Part shown: positions 41,233 to 50,224 of the stretch, in pieces
Layout of the letters: every line of letters begins with the position of its first letter
How positions within the stretch are numbered: the first letter of the stretch is position 1
NCBI RefSeq assembly: GCF_030547545.1
Contig: NZ_JAUOQE010000010.1
Span: 47,236-111,235 of the forward strand
DNA from: Amphritea sp. 1_MG-2023
Lineage (GTDB): Bacteria > Pseudomonadota > Gammaproteobacteria > Pseudomonadales > Balneatricaceae
DNA length: 64,000 nt
Direction of reading: 5' to 3'
Notes under the pieces: generated by a model
What the model was told of the DNA's origin: nothing
Database searches by the model: none
What the model saw: only the letters and a program-made list of their open reading frames with translations
Translations under genes and position numbers: made by a program

Positions 41233-42264
41233 ATGAAATCATTATCGATCGTCGTACCGATGTATAAAGAAGAGGACTGCGTGTTTCCGCTGGTTGAGCG
41301 GGTGCATGAATGCCTCAGTGATTATTCCGGTAAGTGGGAATTGATCTGTGTCGATGATGGCAGTCCTGATAATACGGTTGGACGCTTAAGCGAAGCTCAA
41401 CAGCAGTGGGGCGATCACCTGCGGATCGTTGAGCTGCAACGCAATTTTGGACAGACGGCGGCGATGCAAGCGGGTATTGATGCGGCGCGTGGTGAGATTA
41501 TTGTTACCATGGATGGCGATCTGCAAAATGATCCGGCTGATATTCAACGCATGATTATCGAGATGGAAGAGCGTGATCTGGATATGTTGCAGGGCTGGCG
41601 AAAGCAGCGGGAAGATGAATCAACCCGTAAGTTCTTTTCGCGGCAAGCCAACCGCCTGATCGCTAAGGTCACCAGTGTTAATCTGCATGATTATGGTTGC
41701 AGCTTAAAAGTCTATCGTGCCAGCGTGATTAAACAGGTACGTCTGTTCGGTGAGATGCACCGTTTTATCCCCGTGTGGGTTGCTTCGGTGACTAAGCCGT
41801 CACGCATTGGTGAGACGGTGGTTGATCATCATGCGCGTCAGTTTGGCGAATCTAAATACGGTTTATCACGGACATTTCGGGTGATTCTTGATCTGCTAGT
41901 GGTGTTCTTCTTCCTCAAATTTAAAGCCCGTCCAGGCCACTTCTTCGGTTATCTCGGTCTCGGTATGGGCGTGATTGGGTCACTCATCATGACTTGGTTG
42001 ATGGGCGTAAAACTGTTTCTCGGCGAAGATATCGGTAGCCGGCCACTCTTTATGATCGGTATTTTCTTGCTCGTGGTGTCGTTGCAGTTTATTACTACGG
42101 GTGTGTTGGCCGAAATGATGTCACGTATCTTCTTCGAGACCTCGAAAACCCGTGGCTACACGTTGCGTGAAACGTTAAATGATGATGAAGACGGTCGCTG
42201 GTGTGATCCGCAGCCCAACCCAATGGATGAGACCACAGCGCATGACGCCAACGCGGCAAAATAA
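41233..42264 (+). CDS. Polyprenyl-phosphate glycosyltransferase, GT2 (GtrB/ArnC/DPM1-like)
   Basis: I start at ATG 41233 (MKSLSIVVPMYKEEDCV), giving 343 residues. The GT-A domain shows VDDGSPDNT, ELQRNFGQTAAMQAGIDAARG and the DxD-like TMDGDLQNDP; two C-terminal TM segments (about 230-250 and 270-295) complete the GtrB/DPM architecture. Such enzymes load a sugar onto undecaprenyl phosphate on the cytoplasmic face. The next gene, an ArnT-type transferase, overlaps it by 23 bp, consistent with a donor-acceptor pair. Confidence 0.88.
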   Translation: MKSLSIVVPMYKEEDCVFPLVERVHECLSDYSGKWELICVDDGSPDNTVGRLSEAQQQWGDHLRIVELQRNFGQTAAMQAGIDAARGEIIVTMDGDLQNDPADIQRMIIEMEERDLDMLQGWRKQREDESTRKFFSRQANRLIAKVTSVNLHDYGCSLKVYRASVIKQVRLFGEMHRFIPVWVASVTKPSRIGETVVDHHARQFGESKYGLSRTFRVILDLLVVFFFLKFKARPGHFFGYLGLGMGVIGSLIMTWLMGVKLFLGEDIGSRPLFMIGIFLLVVSLQFITTGVLAEMMSRIFFETSKTRGYTLRETLNDDEDGRWCDPQPNPMDETTAHDANAAK

Positions 42265-43825
42265 CCTTCTGCACTATGGGCTGCTATTTGCTGCCCTCTT
42301 TTTGGCTTTTTTTTGGAATATCTGGGGCTTCCCGTTATTCGATCTCGATGAGGGCGCTTTTTCTGAAGCAACCCGAGAGATGTTGGCCAACAACAACTTT
42401 GCCGCCACCTATCTCGATGGCGAACCCCGCTATGATAAGCCGATATTAAGCTATTGGTTTCAGGCACTCAGTGTCTCGTTATTTAATCTGAGCGAGTTTT
42501 CCTTGCGATTACCTTCAGCGATAGCTTCCTGCTGCTGGCTGTTAGTCTGTTATCGCTTTGCGCTGACACAATGGAATAAAACCACCGCCTTGTATGCCGT
42601 GTTGATCATGGCGAACACCCTCTGGATCAGCATCATCGGTAAGGCGGCTATTGCGGATGCTTGGCTTAATCTGTTTTTAACCCTCACGTTGCTCGATATG
42701 TGGCGGCACTGGCAGCAACCGCAGCGATCTATTTTATTGCGTGTGTATCTGTGGATGGCGCTGGGGTTATTGGCCAAGGGGCCGGTCGCGGTTTTGGTAC
42801 CTTTGTTAGTCAGCGGGATCTTTTATACTCTTCAAGGTGAATGGCGTCGTTGGTTAGCGGCTATCTTTTATCTGCCGGGTTGGGTGCTATTGTTGGCTAT
42901 TCTAACCCCTTGGCTGTGGCTAGTGTATCAAGATCAAGGTATCGGCTTTTTTCAAGGTTTTCTACTCGATCATAACTTGAAACGTTTTAGTGATACTCGC
43001 GAAGGGCATGGCGGTAAGCTTTGGTATTACCTGTTTGCTTTACCGTTAGTGTTGCTGCCTTTTAGTGCAGCATTGTTTACGCTATTGCGTCAACTCCGTG
43101 ATGTATGTAAGGATTTACTTACGCTCTACCTCATGATCTGGTTGGCGGTGGTGTTTGTCCTCGTGTCGGTTTCTGGTACACAGTTACCGCATTATGTGGT
43201 CTACGGTATCAGCGGTTTACTGCTGTTATTTGCTCATTATCGCGATCGAGTCTTTCGCCGTTGGGGGCTAATCTTCCCCTTGATGTTTTTTGTCTTGATG
43301 GTGGCTTTACCTTGGCTCTTGGTGTCTGCGGCGAGTCAAAGCCATAAGCTGTATGAACAAGAGATGTTAGCCCGCGTTTGGGAGGTGGTCGGCACTCCGT
43401 ATATTGTCGCGAGTATCATTGCCTTGCTGCTGACGTTGGTTGTGATGTGGTTACCAAAACTGACATTGGCGGCTAAGTTTGTTGCTATCGGCTTTGTGCA
43501 GACGTTATTTGTCTTTAACTTTTTTATTCAGGTGATGGCTGGCTTACAGCAGCAACCGGTTCAGGAAGCTGCCGCCGTTGCACGGCAGCAGAGTAACAAG
43601 TCGGTGGTGGCTTATGGCTTACATATGCCCAGTTTCAGTGTTTATCGTGATGCGATTACGCCGAAGCAAAAGTTTCCTCAGCCGGGTGATGTGATTTTTA
43701 CTGACGCCGATAATCTTATTAAGTTACAGCGACGCAACCCCGATGCTGAGCTCGAGCTGCTGTTTGATAAAGGCGGCATCAAACTGGTGGAATGGCATAA
43801 TGCAAAACCTATGGTCACAAATTAA
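42242..43825 (+). CDS. ArnT/PMT-like membrane glycosyltransferase (GT-C)
   Basis: I start at ATG 42242, giving 527 residues. It has more than ten TM segments and the GT-C loop FDLDEGAFSEATREML (about 33-48) with the catalytic acidic pair, then GEPRYDKPILSYWFQAL and LLAKGPVAVLVP. ArnT relatives move a sugar from undecaprenyl phosphate to lipid A, others to proteins. The acceptor here is unknown. Overlaps with the genes before (23 bp) and after (26 bp) show a tight operon. Confidence 0.87.
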   Translation: MTPTRQNNLLHYGLLFAALFLAFFWNIWGFPLFDLDEGAFSEATREMLANNNFAATYLDGEPRYDKPILSYWFQALSVSLFNLSEFSLRLPSAIASCCWLLVCYRFALTQWNKTTALYAVLIMANTLWISIIGKAAIADAWLNLFLTLTLLDMWRHWQQPQRSILLRVYLWMALGLLAKGPVAVLVPLLVSGIFYTLQGEWRRWLAAIFYLPGWVLLLAILTPWLWLVYQDQGIGFFQGFLLDHNLKRFSDTREGHGGKLWYYLFALPLVLLPFSAALFTLLRQLRDVCKDLLTLYLMIWLAVVFVLVSVSGTQLPHYVVYGISGLLLLFAHYRDRVFRRWGLIFPLMFFVLMVALPWLLVSAASQSHKLYEQEMLARVWEVVGTPYIVASIIALLLTLVVMWLPKLTLAAKFVAIGFVQTLFVFNFFIQVMAGLQQQPVQEAAAVARQQSNKSVVAYGLHMPSFSVYRDAITPKQKFPQPGDVIFTDADNLIKLQRRNPDAELELLFDKGGIKLVEWHNAKPMVTN

Positions 43826-44663
43826 AGGCTGTTTCATCGTCGCGGGTCTACCCGCACAGTTGAACCACTCTCAACAGCAGTTTAATCAGCAGCTCGATAG
43901 GCAGGCATTAACTCGTTTAATTCAGCTGGCGCTGCTGTTATTTGTCGCCGCCTTGTTGTTGTGGATTAGCGCCGATTATCACGCGGGTTTCCATTTCTTT
44001 AATCAATTGACGCCGCTCCTGCCTAGTCAGTTCTGGCAGATTGCCACGTTTATGGGTGATACCACGTTTGTACTCACGCTAGCACTGTTGGTGGCGCGGC
44101 GTAAGCCCGAACTGCTGTGGGTGCTGTTTATCGCCGCGATTTACGGCACCTTGGTGACGCATGGCTTGAAAATGCTGTTCGATATGCAGCGTCCGCCTGT
44201 CGCGCTCATGAGTGATGAGTATCATTTAGTCGGTAAGGCGCTGAGAAATGGTAGTTTTCCTTCGGGTCATTCATTCACCGCCTTCGCTTTCGCCTCCGTG
44301 GCGTATTACTTCTTCAATCATCGATCATTACGTTGGGCATTACTGCTACTCGGCGGATTTGTCGGCTTTAGTCGCATCATGGTCGCCGCGCATTGGCCGA
44401 TTGATGTGCTTGTTGGGGGTGGCCTTGGCATGTTGGTGACAGTTGCGGCGATTCAAACGGCTCGCTGGTCTCATGTCGGCTTTCGGCGTCCGATGCATTT
44501 CTTCATTGTATTTTTGTTATTAGTGGCGGCGTTGATGATTATGTTTGGACATACCGGCGGTTATCCACAAGCTCAGCTGTTCGCTAAGGCTATCGCTTTT
44601 ACTGCTTTGCTGGTGTTTATATGGGAATACTTTCTACCTGTGCGAGCCTCCCGAGCTAATTAA
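43800..44663 (+). CDS. PAP2-family membrane phosphatase
   Basis: I start at ATG 43800 (MQNLWSQIKG), giving 287 residues; the in-frame start 57 bp upstream would overlap the previous gene further. The three PAP2 motifs are visible: KMLFDMQRPP, NGSFPSGHSFTAFAFA and SRIMVAAHWPIDVLVGG. TM segments lie on both sides. In this context it could recycle undecaprenyl pyrophosphate or remove a lipid A phosphate; the sequence does not decide. Confidence 0.88.
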   Translation: MQNLWSQIKGCFIVAGLPAQLNHSQQQFNQQLDRQALTRLIQLALLLFVAALLLWISADYHAGFHFFNQLTPLLPSQFWQIATFMGDTTFVLTLALLVARRKPELLWVLFIAAIYGTLVTHGLKMLFDMQRPPVALMSDEYHLVGKALRNGSFPSGHSFTAFAFASVAYYFFNHRSLRWALLLLGGFVGFSRIMVAAHWPIDVLVGGGLGMLVTVAAIQTARWSHVGFRRPMHFFIVFLLLVAALMIMFGHTGGYPQAQLFAKAIAFTALLVFIWEYFLPVRASRAN

Positions 44664-44779
44664 TCACGCCGATCAAACAGCGGCATCGATCACAATTGTC
44701 TTTACCTGTTAACGCCTCATCTGTGATAAGCTATATTAGATTTTTCTTATATAGCTATCATTAATTGAGGGGCGTCGTT

Positions 44780-45217
44780 ATGTCTGCAACTAAAGTTATC
44801 TCTGTATCCGCTTCGATGAAAGCCGGTTGTCAAATTCATGCGGATATCCGCGGCCATAAAGTGACGATTGATCAGCCGGTTCAGGCGGGGGGAACCGATG
44901 CTGGCCCAACCCCCTTGGAGTATTTTCTGTTTTCATTAGGGGGCTGTATTGCCAGCATCGCGCGCCTTGCGGCAAATCAACAGCGAATTGAACTACGCGC
45001 TATGGATATCGAGATTGATGGCGCGATGAATCCAGCCGGCTTACTCGGTAAGCCAACCGAAGACCGCAATGGTTTTCAAACGATTACGGTTAAAGCCAGT
45101 ATTGATGCGGATTTGAGTGATGAGGAGAAAGCGACATTTTTCGAGGCGGTCTGCCTTCGCTGTCCTTTACATGACAATATTATGCTGCAAACCGATGTTA
45201 TCCACCGCTTAAATTAA
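44780..45217 (+). CDS. OsmC/Ohr-family protein
   Basis: I start at ATG 44780, with GAGGGG 7 bp upstream, giving 145 residues. The family's redox cysteines are present: Cys56 in LGGCIASIARLA and the C-terminal CLRCPLHD (Cys125/Cys128). OsmC and Ohr reduce organic hydroperoxides. The short N-terminus and CxxCP motif place it with YhfA-like OsmC proteins rather than classic Ohr, so the substrate is uncertain. It has its own promoter region. Confidence 0.85.
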   Translation: MSATKVISVSASMKAGCQIHADIRGHKVTIDQPVQAGGTDAGPTPLEYFLFSLGGCIASIARLAANQQRIELRAMDIEIDGAMNPAGLLGKPTEDRNGFQTITVKASIDADLSDEEKATFFEAVCLRCPLHDNIMLQTDVIHRLN

Positions 45218-45229
45218 ATGTTTACGCGC

Positions 45230-45247
45230 TCACCTATTGCTAGGTGA
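45230..45247. terminator. Hairpin between osmC and the convergent EamA gene
   Basis: Perfect 7-bp stem TCACCTA / TAGGTGA with TTGC loop. There is no T-run, so a terminator role is only suggested by its position downstream of osmC. Confidence 0.4.
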
Positions 45248-45316
45248 TTAAATAGGCCTGCTCATCATCGCTGTTGATTGGCTTATCACGGCTAGCGATC
45301 CATCGATGCAATGACT

Positions 45317-46216
45317 TTATGGGGCAGGTCTAGCGGGCAATGCTTTAATGTCAGGGCCGCTTTTCACCTGTTTTATAAATAGCGCTAATACAATTAATAG
45401 CATCGCGGTTATTTCCAGCCTATCCAAGTTATCGCCTAATAAAAGCGCACCGCTGAGTAAGGCGACAACTAACTCTAAAGCGCCGGTGAGTGCATTTTTA
45501 TCAGCGCATGATCGTGGTGCTCCTAACATAAACAGCAGCTGCGGAAGGGCGGCTGCCAAGAGCGCGATGCCGATCACGGAGAAACAGCCGAGCGTCGTCA
45601 CCGGCACGATGTGCGTGGGCGCCGCCCAAGCGGCGATCGGTAGAAGAATCAGAACATGGCCGATGGTGATCCAAGCCATTCGATTACCGGTGGGCAGGTG
45701 GCATCGAGGATTGGATAGATATTGAACCTGAGTGGCCACGGTGAGTGGGGCTAAAAAGCAGGTAGCAACGGCGAATAGTGAGTCGGCCGGCAGCGATTCA
45801 GGCTGAATCGATAGGGACGCGGCAATCGCGATCAAGGCGGCTGAAATCAGGGCGTTTTGAGACGGTGACCGATTAAATACCAGCCAGCCAATGAGGACAC
45901 TAAAAACGGGGTAGCTGTAATAAATTAGAATAGCCGTCGCCGCCGGAATGGTTTCCAGTGCGTGAAAATAAGCAAATATAGAAACGCCACTGACGATACC
46001 TAAGACTAATGATCTCGCCGCTTCCGGCCAGTTAGCTTTGGCCGTGCGTAAGAAAAACGCAAAAAATAGTGCGGGTAATATAAACCGATAGAGGCTAACC
46101 ATTTCTGCCCCTAAACCATCATCGTATAAGAGTTGAGCAAAGAGTGGGTTGAGCCCGTAAAGAACGGCAGCGGCTAAAACCAACGCTTGACCCTGATGGT
46201 TTGATTTTCTGTGCAC
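45317..46216 (-). CDS. EamA/DMT-family transporter
   Basis: 299 residues, about ten TM helices in two EamA repeats. The first begins ALVLAAAVLYGLNPLFAQLLY. ALETIPAATAILIYYSYPVFSVLIGWL (about 85-111) is the conserved end of repeat one. The family exports amino acids or other metabolites. It is divergent from a LysR regulator 159 bp away, the classic regulator-exporter arrangement, so the LysR protein probably controls it. The substrate is unknown. Confidence 0.87.
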   Translation of the reverse strand: MHRKSNHQGQALVLAAAVLYGLNPLFAQLLYDDGLGAEMVSLYRFILPALFFAFFLRTAKANWPEAARSLVLGIVSGVSIFAYFHALETIPAATAILIYYSYPVFSVLIGWLVFNRSPSQNALISAALIAIAASLSIQPESLPADSLFAVATCFLAPLTVATQVQYLSNPRCHLPTGNRMAWITIGHVLILLPIAAWAAPTHIVPVTTLGCFSVIGIALLAAALPQLLFMLGAPRSCADKNALTGALELVVALLSGALLLGDNLDRLEITAMLLIVLALFIKQVKSGPDIKALPARPAP

Positions 46217-46256
46217 AGCGATCTCTCTTAGTCTGTAGGCGGCTTAATTTCTTCAG

Positions 46257-46322
46257 TGCACAATAACGCTACATAGATGAATAAAAAAATGAATAATTTG
46301 CCTTGTTGATTAATTTTGTGCA
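46257..46322. promoter_or_regulatory. Divergent EamA-LysR control region with inverted repeat
   Basis: TGCACAA (46257-46263) and TTGTGCA (46316-46322) form a perfect 7-bp inverted pair 52 bp apart, in a very AT-rich segment between the divergent starts. It could hold LysR half-sites; this is suggestive only. Confidence 0.35.
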
Positions 46323-46375
46323 TATATAAGTCTATTTTGATATGCCAATACGCTAAATAGAGGTGAGGTGTACGC

Positions 46376-47269
46376 ATGCGGTTAGATATTAAGCATTGGG
46401 AGATGCTGAAAGCGATTGATGATACTGGTACGGTAAGGCAGGCCGCCTATCTATTAGGGATCACTCAGTCAGCGCTAAGCCATCGGCTCGCCGAAGCGGA
46501 AAGGCGTTTGGGTGGGTTATTATTCGAAAGAGAAGGGCGAAGGCTGAGACAGACCACCGCTGGCCGTGCCATGACACAGACCGCCAATCAGGTTATCCCT
46601 GCGTTACAACGGGCTGAAGTCGATTTTCAGCAGATGGCCATACAGCAAAAACGGGTGGTTCGTTTTGGCGTTGCCGCCTATAGCTGTTATCACTGGTTAC
46701 CCGCATTTTTACAGCTTATGTCACGACAAGAGCCCGATATTCAACTGGAGTTGGTGGCTTCAGCCACGCAAAGCCCGCTGCAAAACTTGCAAGATAGTAC
46801 CGTTGATGTTGTTTTAGCCCCAGGCCATCTCGCGATTCCAGGCATCGATTCCATCGCTGTATTTCAGGATGAATTGGTATTATTGACACATTCACAGCAT
46901 AAATTGGCGGGTAAAGCCGCTATTGAGGCCGCTGATTTAGAAGGCGAAGTCTATCTTACCTATAGTCAATCGGCGCAGCCGGGCTTCGAATATGAACGGT
47001 TTATCCGTCCTTCTGGTGTGGTACCTCACTTGGTGACTGTAGTTGAAGTTACCGAGGCGATTATCGAACTGATTGCGGCAGGGTTTGGCGTGAGTATTTT
47101 GTCGAAATGGGCGGCGCAATCAGCTATTAGCAGTGGCAGTATCGTACCTGTCCGCGTCAGTGAAGCGGGGCTTGATTTAGCCTGGTCGGCATTGATGCGT
47201 GAAGCAGAACCGGCATCCTCTGAGGTTCGTATTGTATCGCAGCGGTTGGCTGAGTGGTTTCAGCGTTAA
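46376..47269 (+). CDS. LysR-family transcriptional regulator
   Basis: 297 residues with an N-terminal winged HTH (MRLDIKHWEMLKAIDDTGTV, QAAYLLGITQSALSHRLAEAE) and a C-terminal effector domain from about 90 (VVRFGVAAYSCYHWLPAFL). The HTH resembles MetR-type regulators, but there is no met gene nearby. It is divergently transcribed from the EamA transporter, its likely target. It ends 40 bp before the convergent helicase gene. Confidence 0.92.
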   Translation: MRLDIKHWEMLKAIDDTGTVRQAAYLLGITQSALSHRLAEAERRLGGLLFEREGRRLRQTTAGRAMTQTANQVIPALQRAEVDFQQMAIQQKRVVRFGVAAYSCYHWLPAFLQLMSRQEPDIQLELVASATQSPLQNLQDSTVDVVLAPGHLAIPGIDSIAVFQDELVLLTHSQHKLAGKAAIEAADLEGEVYLTYSQSAQPGFEYERFIRPSGVVPHLVTVVEVTEAIIELIAAGFGVSILSKWAAQSAISSGSIVPVRVSEAGLDLAWSALMREAEPASSEVRIVSQRLAEWFQR

Positions 47270-47308
47270 TAGTACAGACTGCTGCTTGTTGATCTATGTA
47301 ATGCATCG

Positions 47309-50224
47309 TTATCGAGATGATGGCTCGGCGAATAGGGTTGATGGATCGAGTATGCCTTTGAGACGAGCGAAGCTTGTCATGCTGTCATCGGCACTGAGAT
47401 CTGCATAGTCCGGGTTGTTGGCCCTCAGCGTATAACCGCCTTGCGCGTTTTTGATTACTTTACGTAACAGGTATTGATTATCGCCGGCACTGTCTTGACG
47501 CTCGATAGCAACGGTTTGGTTGCTGATGCTGCCCGCGCTTTGCGGAGTTATCTGCTCGAGTAGTAGGTAATCACCATCCTGAATGGGATGTTTACCACCA
47601 TTCATTGAATCTCCCGAGGCTTGAGCGATGAAATGACGATCGGGCGATAAGCGGCCAAAGCCGCTGGGGGCCGGAAGCGCATCTTCGATATCGGCATAGC
47701 CTGTTTTGAAGTGGCCACAGGCTATTTTGATGTTAGGAAAGAAGGGTAGTTGGGTGTTGGTTGACGCTGCTTCAGTTAACGCCGGTGTATCGGTTTCAAT
47801 CAGTCCCTGTTTGCTTTGTGCATATTGGGCCAGACGCCAAGTGAGAATTTCGTCAGTCATGGCGCTAAAGGTAGGCAGCTCTGCTGCACTTAAGCTGGGT
47901 TGATAACGAAACAGCATATCGTCTTGAGCAAACCATTTGATTTTTGAGGTTTGCTCGGCGGTGCACCAGTGATGAATGGGCATCTTGCGCCAATGGTTAA
48001 GCCATACTTTATTGCTCACACCGTCTAATGGTTGCAGGCTTGAGGGTAGATCCTTCAGCCACTCGGGGTGTTGGAGAAACCACTGTTTAGCCCATGCGGC
48101 TAATTGTGACAGCACTGTGGGTTGAGTCAGTGCTTGATGTTCAAGCAGCGTTTGCAGCAAGATTAACTTGTATGATTTTGAGGTTTTGGTCAGGGTCAGA
48201 TCGCGATACCACTGAACATACTGTTCGAGCAGTTGAAGCTCATCGTTAGAGGCGTCACCTTGCGCATCAATAAACTCCCACCAACAGCCATAGTTACGTC
48301 GTAACTGCGTTAGGTTAGCACCGCTGAGCCAAAATTCTTTTAAGGTTGGTCGACGCTTGAGGCTGAGCTTTAGATCGGCATACTGCTTGTCCAGCTTGCT
48401 CATCACCAAGCTATCGAGAAATTCGATAAAGGCGAGATCATAATTGGCATAGCAACCATCAGGCAATAAATCGTTGGCCTGCTTGGCAGCGTTAGCAAGT
48501 TGCTGACGCGTCGGTTTATCTGGAAACAGCGAGCCGAATAACATCTCGGGTCGGTTAAGGAAGCTGTGATGGTTACCGACAAAATCCAGTACGGCCAATG
48601 AGTCTTTACCAGGGCTTAGACGTAAGCCACGACCCAGCTGTTGCAGAAACAGAATGTTGGACTCGGTAGGTCGCAACATCATCACGGTATCGATTTGTGG
48701 TAAATCAACGCCCTCATTGAATAGATCAACGGCGAATAATACCTGTAGTTGGCCACGCTCGAGTGATTCCAGTGCTGCCGAGCGGGTCAGGCTTGATTCA
48801 GAATGTACACTGGCGGCACGGATACCCTGCTGTTTGAAATAACCGGCCATATAATCGGCATGACGACGCGAGGCACAGAAAGCGAGGGTGCGGCTCTGAG
48901 ATTTATCGCGCCACTCTTTTAAGATATGACGGCAGCGGCCTCGGGTGGCGAGCTGAGTGGATAGCTTGGTCGGATCAAATCGACCATTACGCCAAGGAAT
49001 ATGTTCATAATTAACCGCGCTATCAAAAATACCATAGTAGCTAAAAGGGCAGAGCTGTTGAGCGTTGATAGCATCAAATAGATCGCGACGATAGATAAGC
49101 TTATGGTCACACAGGCGCAGTATATCGGCACCATCGGTGCGATCGGGGGTTGCGGTAAGGCCCAGCATAAACTGAGGCTTAAAGTAGGTTAATAGCCGTT
49201 GATAGCTACCGGCGGCGGCATGGTGAAACTCATCAATCACGATGTAATCAAAGCTATCTGACGTGAATCGCTCAAGATTCGCCATTCGGCCTAAGGTTTG
49301 CACTGAGGCAAACAATAAATCGCAGCGTTCATCTTTTTGTTTGCCGCTAAAACGGCCAACACGCTTATGAGGCAGAACGGCGAGAAAGGTCGCTTCGGCT
49401 TGTAGCAAAATTTCTTCACGATGAGCGACGAACAGCACGCGCTCGGCGCTTAACTGTGCGGCATCAAAAGCGGCAAGGTAGGTTTTGCCCATCCCTGTCG
49501 CGAGCACCACAAGCCCTTTTTGCCAGCCCTGTTGTCGGGCCGTGAGTAAGGCGTGTAACGCTTCGGCTTGATGCGCGGTAGGCGTAGGCGCTGCTGGCTC
49601 AGGCTCTTGCTGATCAATCATGGCGGACTGTAAAGGTACAACCTTTCGAGCCTGTTCATAGCGGCGCTGGTAATTTTCTATCCAGTCAAAATTCAAGGCG
49701 CGAATTTGTGGCCGAAGTAATAGTTGCTGGAATTGTTGCCGTACTTCATTGAGTCGTTGTGCGGCCAACGAATCCGCGGCATTGGGATAATCGAGGTGAT
49801 AGTTCCATTCTAGCCCGTCGGTTAATGCTTTAGCGCTGATATTACTCGAGCCGATAAATGCATCGGCGTTAATTAGTTCGCCCTGTTTTGAACGAGCAAA
49901 AATATAAGCTTTCAGGTGAAAGCTGTCTGTTGAGCCGGTTTCAAAAATGCGAATATCTGCGCCCCGTTCAACGAGTAACATTAACATCTTCAACGCACTG
50001 GGATCGGTAATGCAGAGATAATCGCTAGTTAATAGGGTTAAGCGCACATCACGCGTGGTTGACTGTAAGGCGGCTTCAAGATCGCCAAAAATGAGTTTTA
50101 AACCGCTGGCGCGGATAAACGAAACGGCGATCTCTATCTCCGTGGCATGGGTTAAAGCACACCGTAGCGCCGGCAAGAGTTGCTGACCATCAGCGCCAGT
50201 GAGTAAGTATGATGGTGAACTCAT
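47309..50224 (-). CDS. PLD nuclease - SF2 helicase - S24 (LexA/UmuD-like) fusion protein
   Basis: I start at ATG 50224, which overlaps the methyltransferase stop as ATGA, giving 971 residues. Order: a PLD/HKD-type nuclease domain (about 5-180) with H103-x-K105 and GSSN 125-128; an SF2 helicase core with ATGMGKT (242-248), DEFHH (331-335), LTATPDRTDGAD and QQLGRGLR (528-535); a helical middle (about 560-800); and a C-terminal S24 peptidase domain. In the latter, SGDSMNGG holds a candidate nucleophile Ser873, LLRKV a candidate Lys922, and IACGHF a Cys836-Gly837 bond 37 residues before the serine. UmuD is cut at Cys24-Gly25, 36 residues before its Ser60. Related PLD-helicases normally end in DUF3427. 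Probable role: DNA-targeting defence or repair, possibly damage-responsive. Confidence 0.85.
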   Translation of the reverse strand: MSSPSYLLTGADGQQLLPALRCALTHATEIEIAVSFIRASGLKLIFGDLEAALQSTTRDVRLTLLTSDYLCITDPSALKMLMLLVERGADIRIFETGSTDSFHLKAYIFARSKQGELINADAFIGSSNISAKALTDGLEWNYHLDYPNAADSLAAQRLNEVRQQFQQLLLRPQIRALNFDWIENYQRRYEQARKVVPLQSAMIDQQEPEPAAPTPTAHQAEALHALLTARQQGWQKGLVVLATGMGKTYLAAFDAAQLSAERVLFVAHREEILLQAEATFLAVLPHKRVGRFSGKQKDERCDLLFASVQTLGRMANLERFTSDSFDYIVIDEFHHAAAGSYQRLLTYFKPQFMLGLTATPDRTDGADILRLCDHKLIYRRDLFDAINAQQLCPFSYYGIFDSAVNYEHIPWRNGRFDPTKLSTQLATRGRCRHILKEWRDKSQSRTLAFCASRRHADYMAGYFKQQGIRAASVHSESSLTRSAALESLERGQLQVLFAVDLFNEGVDLPQIDTVMMLRPTESNILFLQQLGRGLRLSPGKDSLAVLDFVGNHHSFLNRPEMLFGSLFPDKPTRQQLANAAKQANDLLPDGCYANYDLAFIEFLDSLVMSKLDKQYADLKLSLKRRPTLKEFWLSGANLTQLRRNYGCWWEFIDAQGDASNDELQLLEQYVQWYRDLTLTKTSKSYKLILLQTLLEHQALTQPTVLSQLAAWAKQWFLQHPEWLKDLPSSLQPLDGVSNKVWLNHWRKMPIHHWCTAEQTSKIKWFAQDDMLFRYQPSLSAAELPTFSAMTDEILTWRLAQYAQSKQGLIETDTPALTEAASTNTQLPFFPNIKIACGHFKTGYADIEDALPAPSGFGRLSPDRHFIAQASGDSMNGGKHPIQDGDYLLLEQITPQSAGSISNQTVAIERQDSAGDNQYLLRKVIKNAQGGYTLRANNPDYADLSADDSMTSFARLKGILDPSTLFAEPSSR

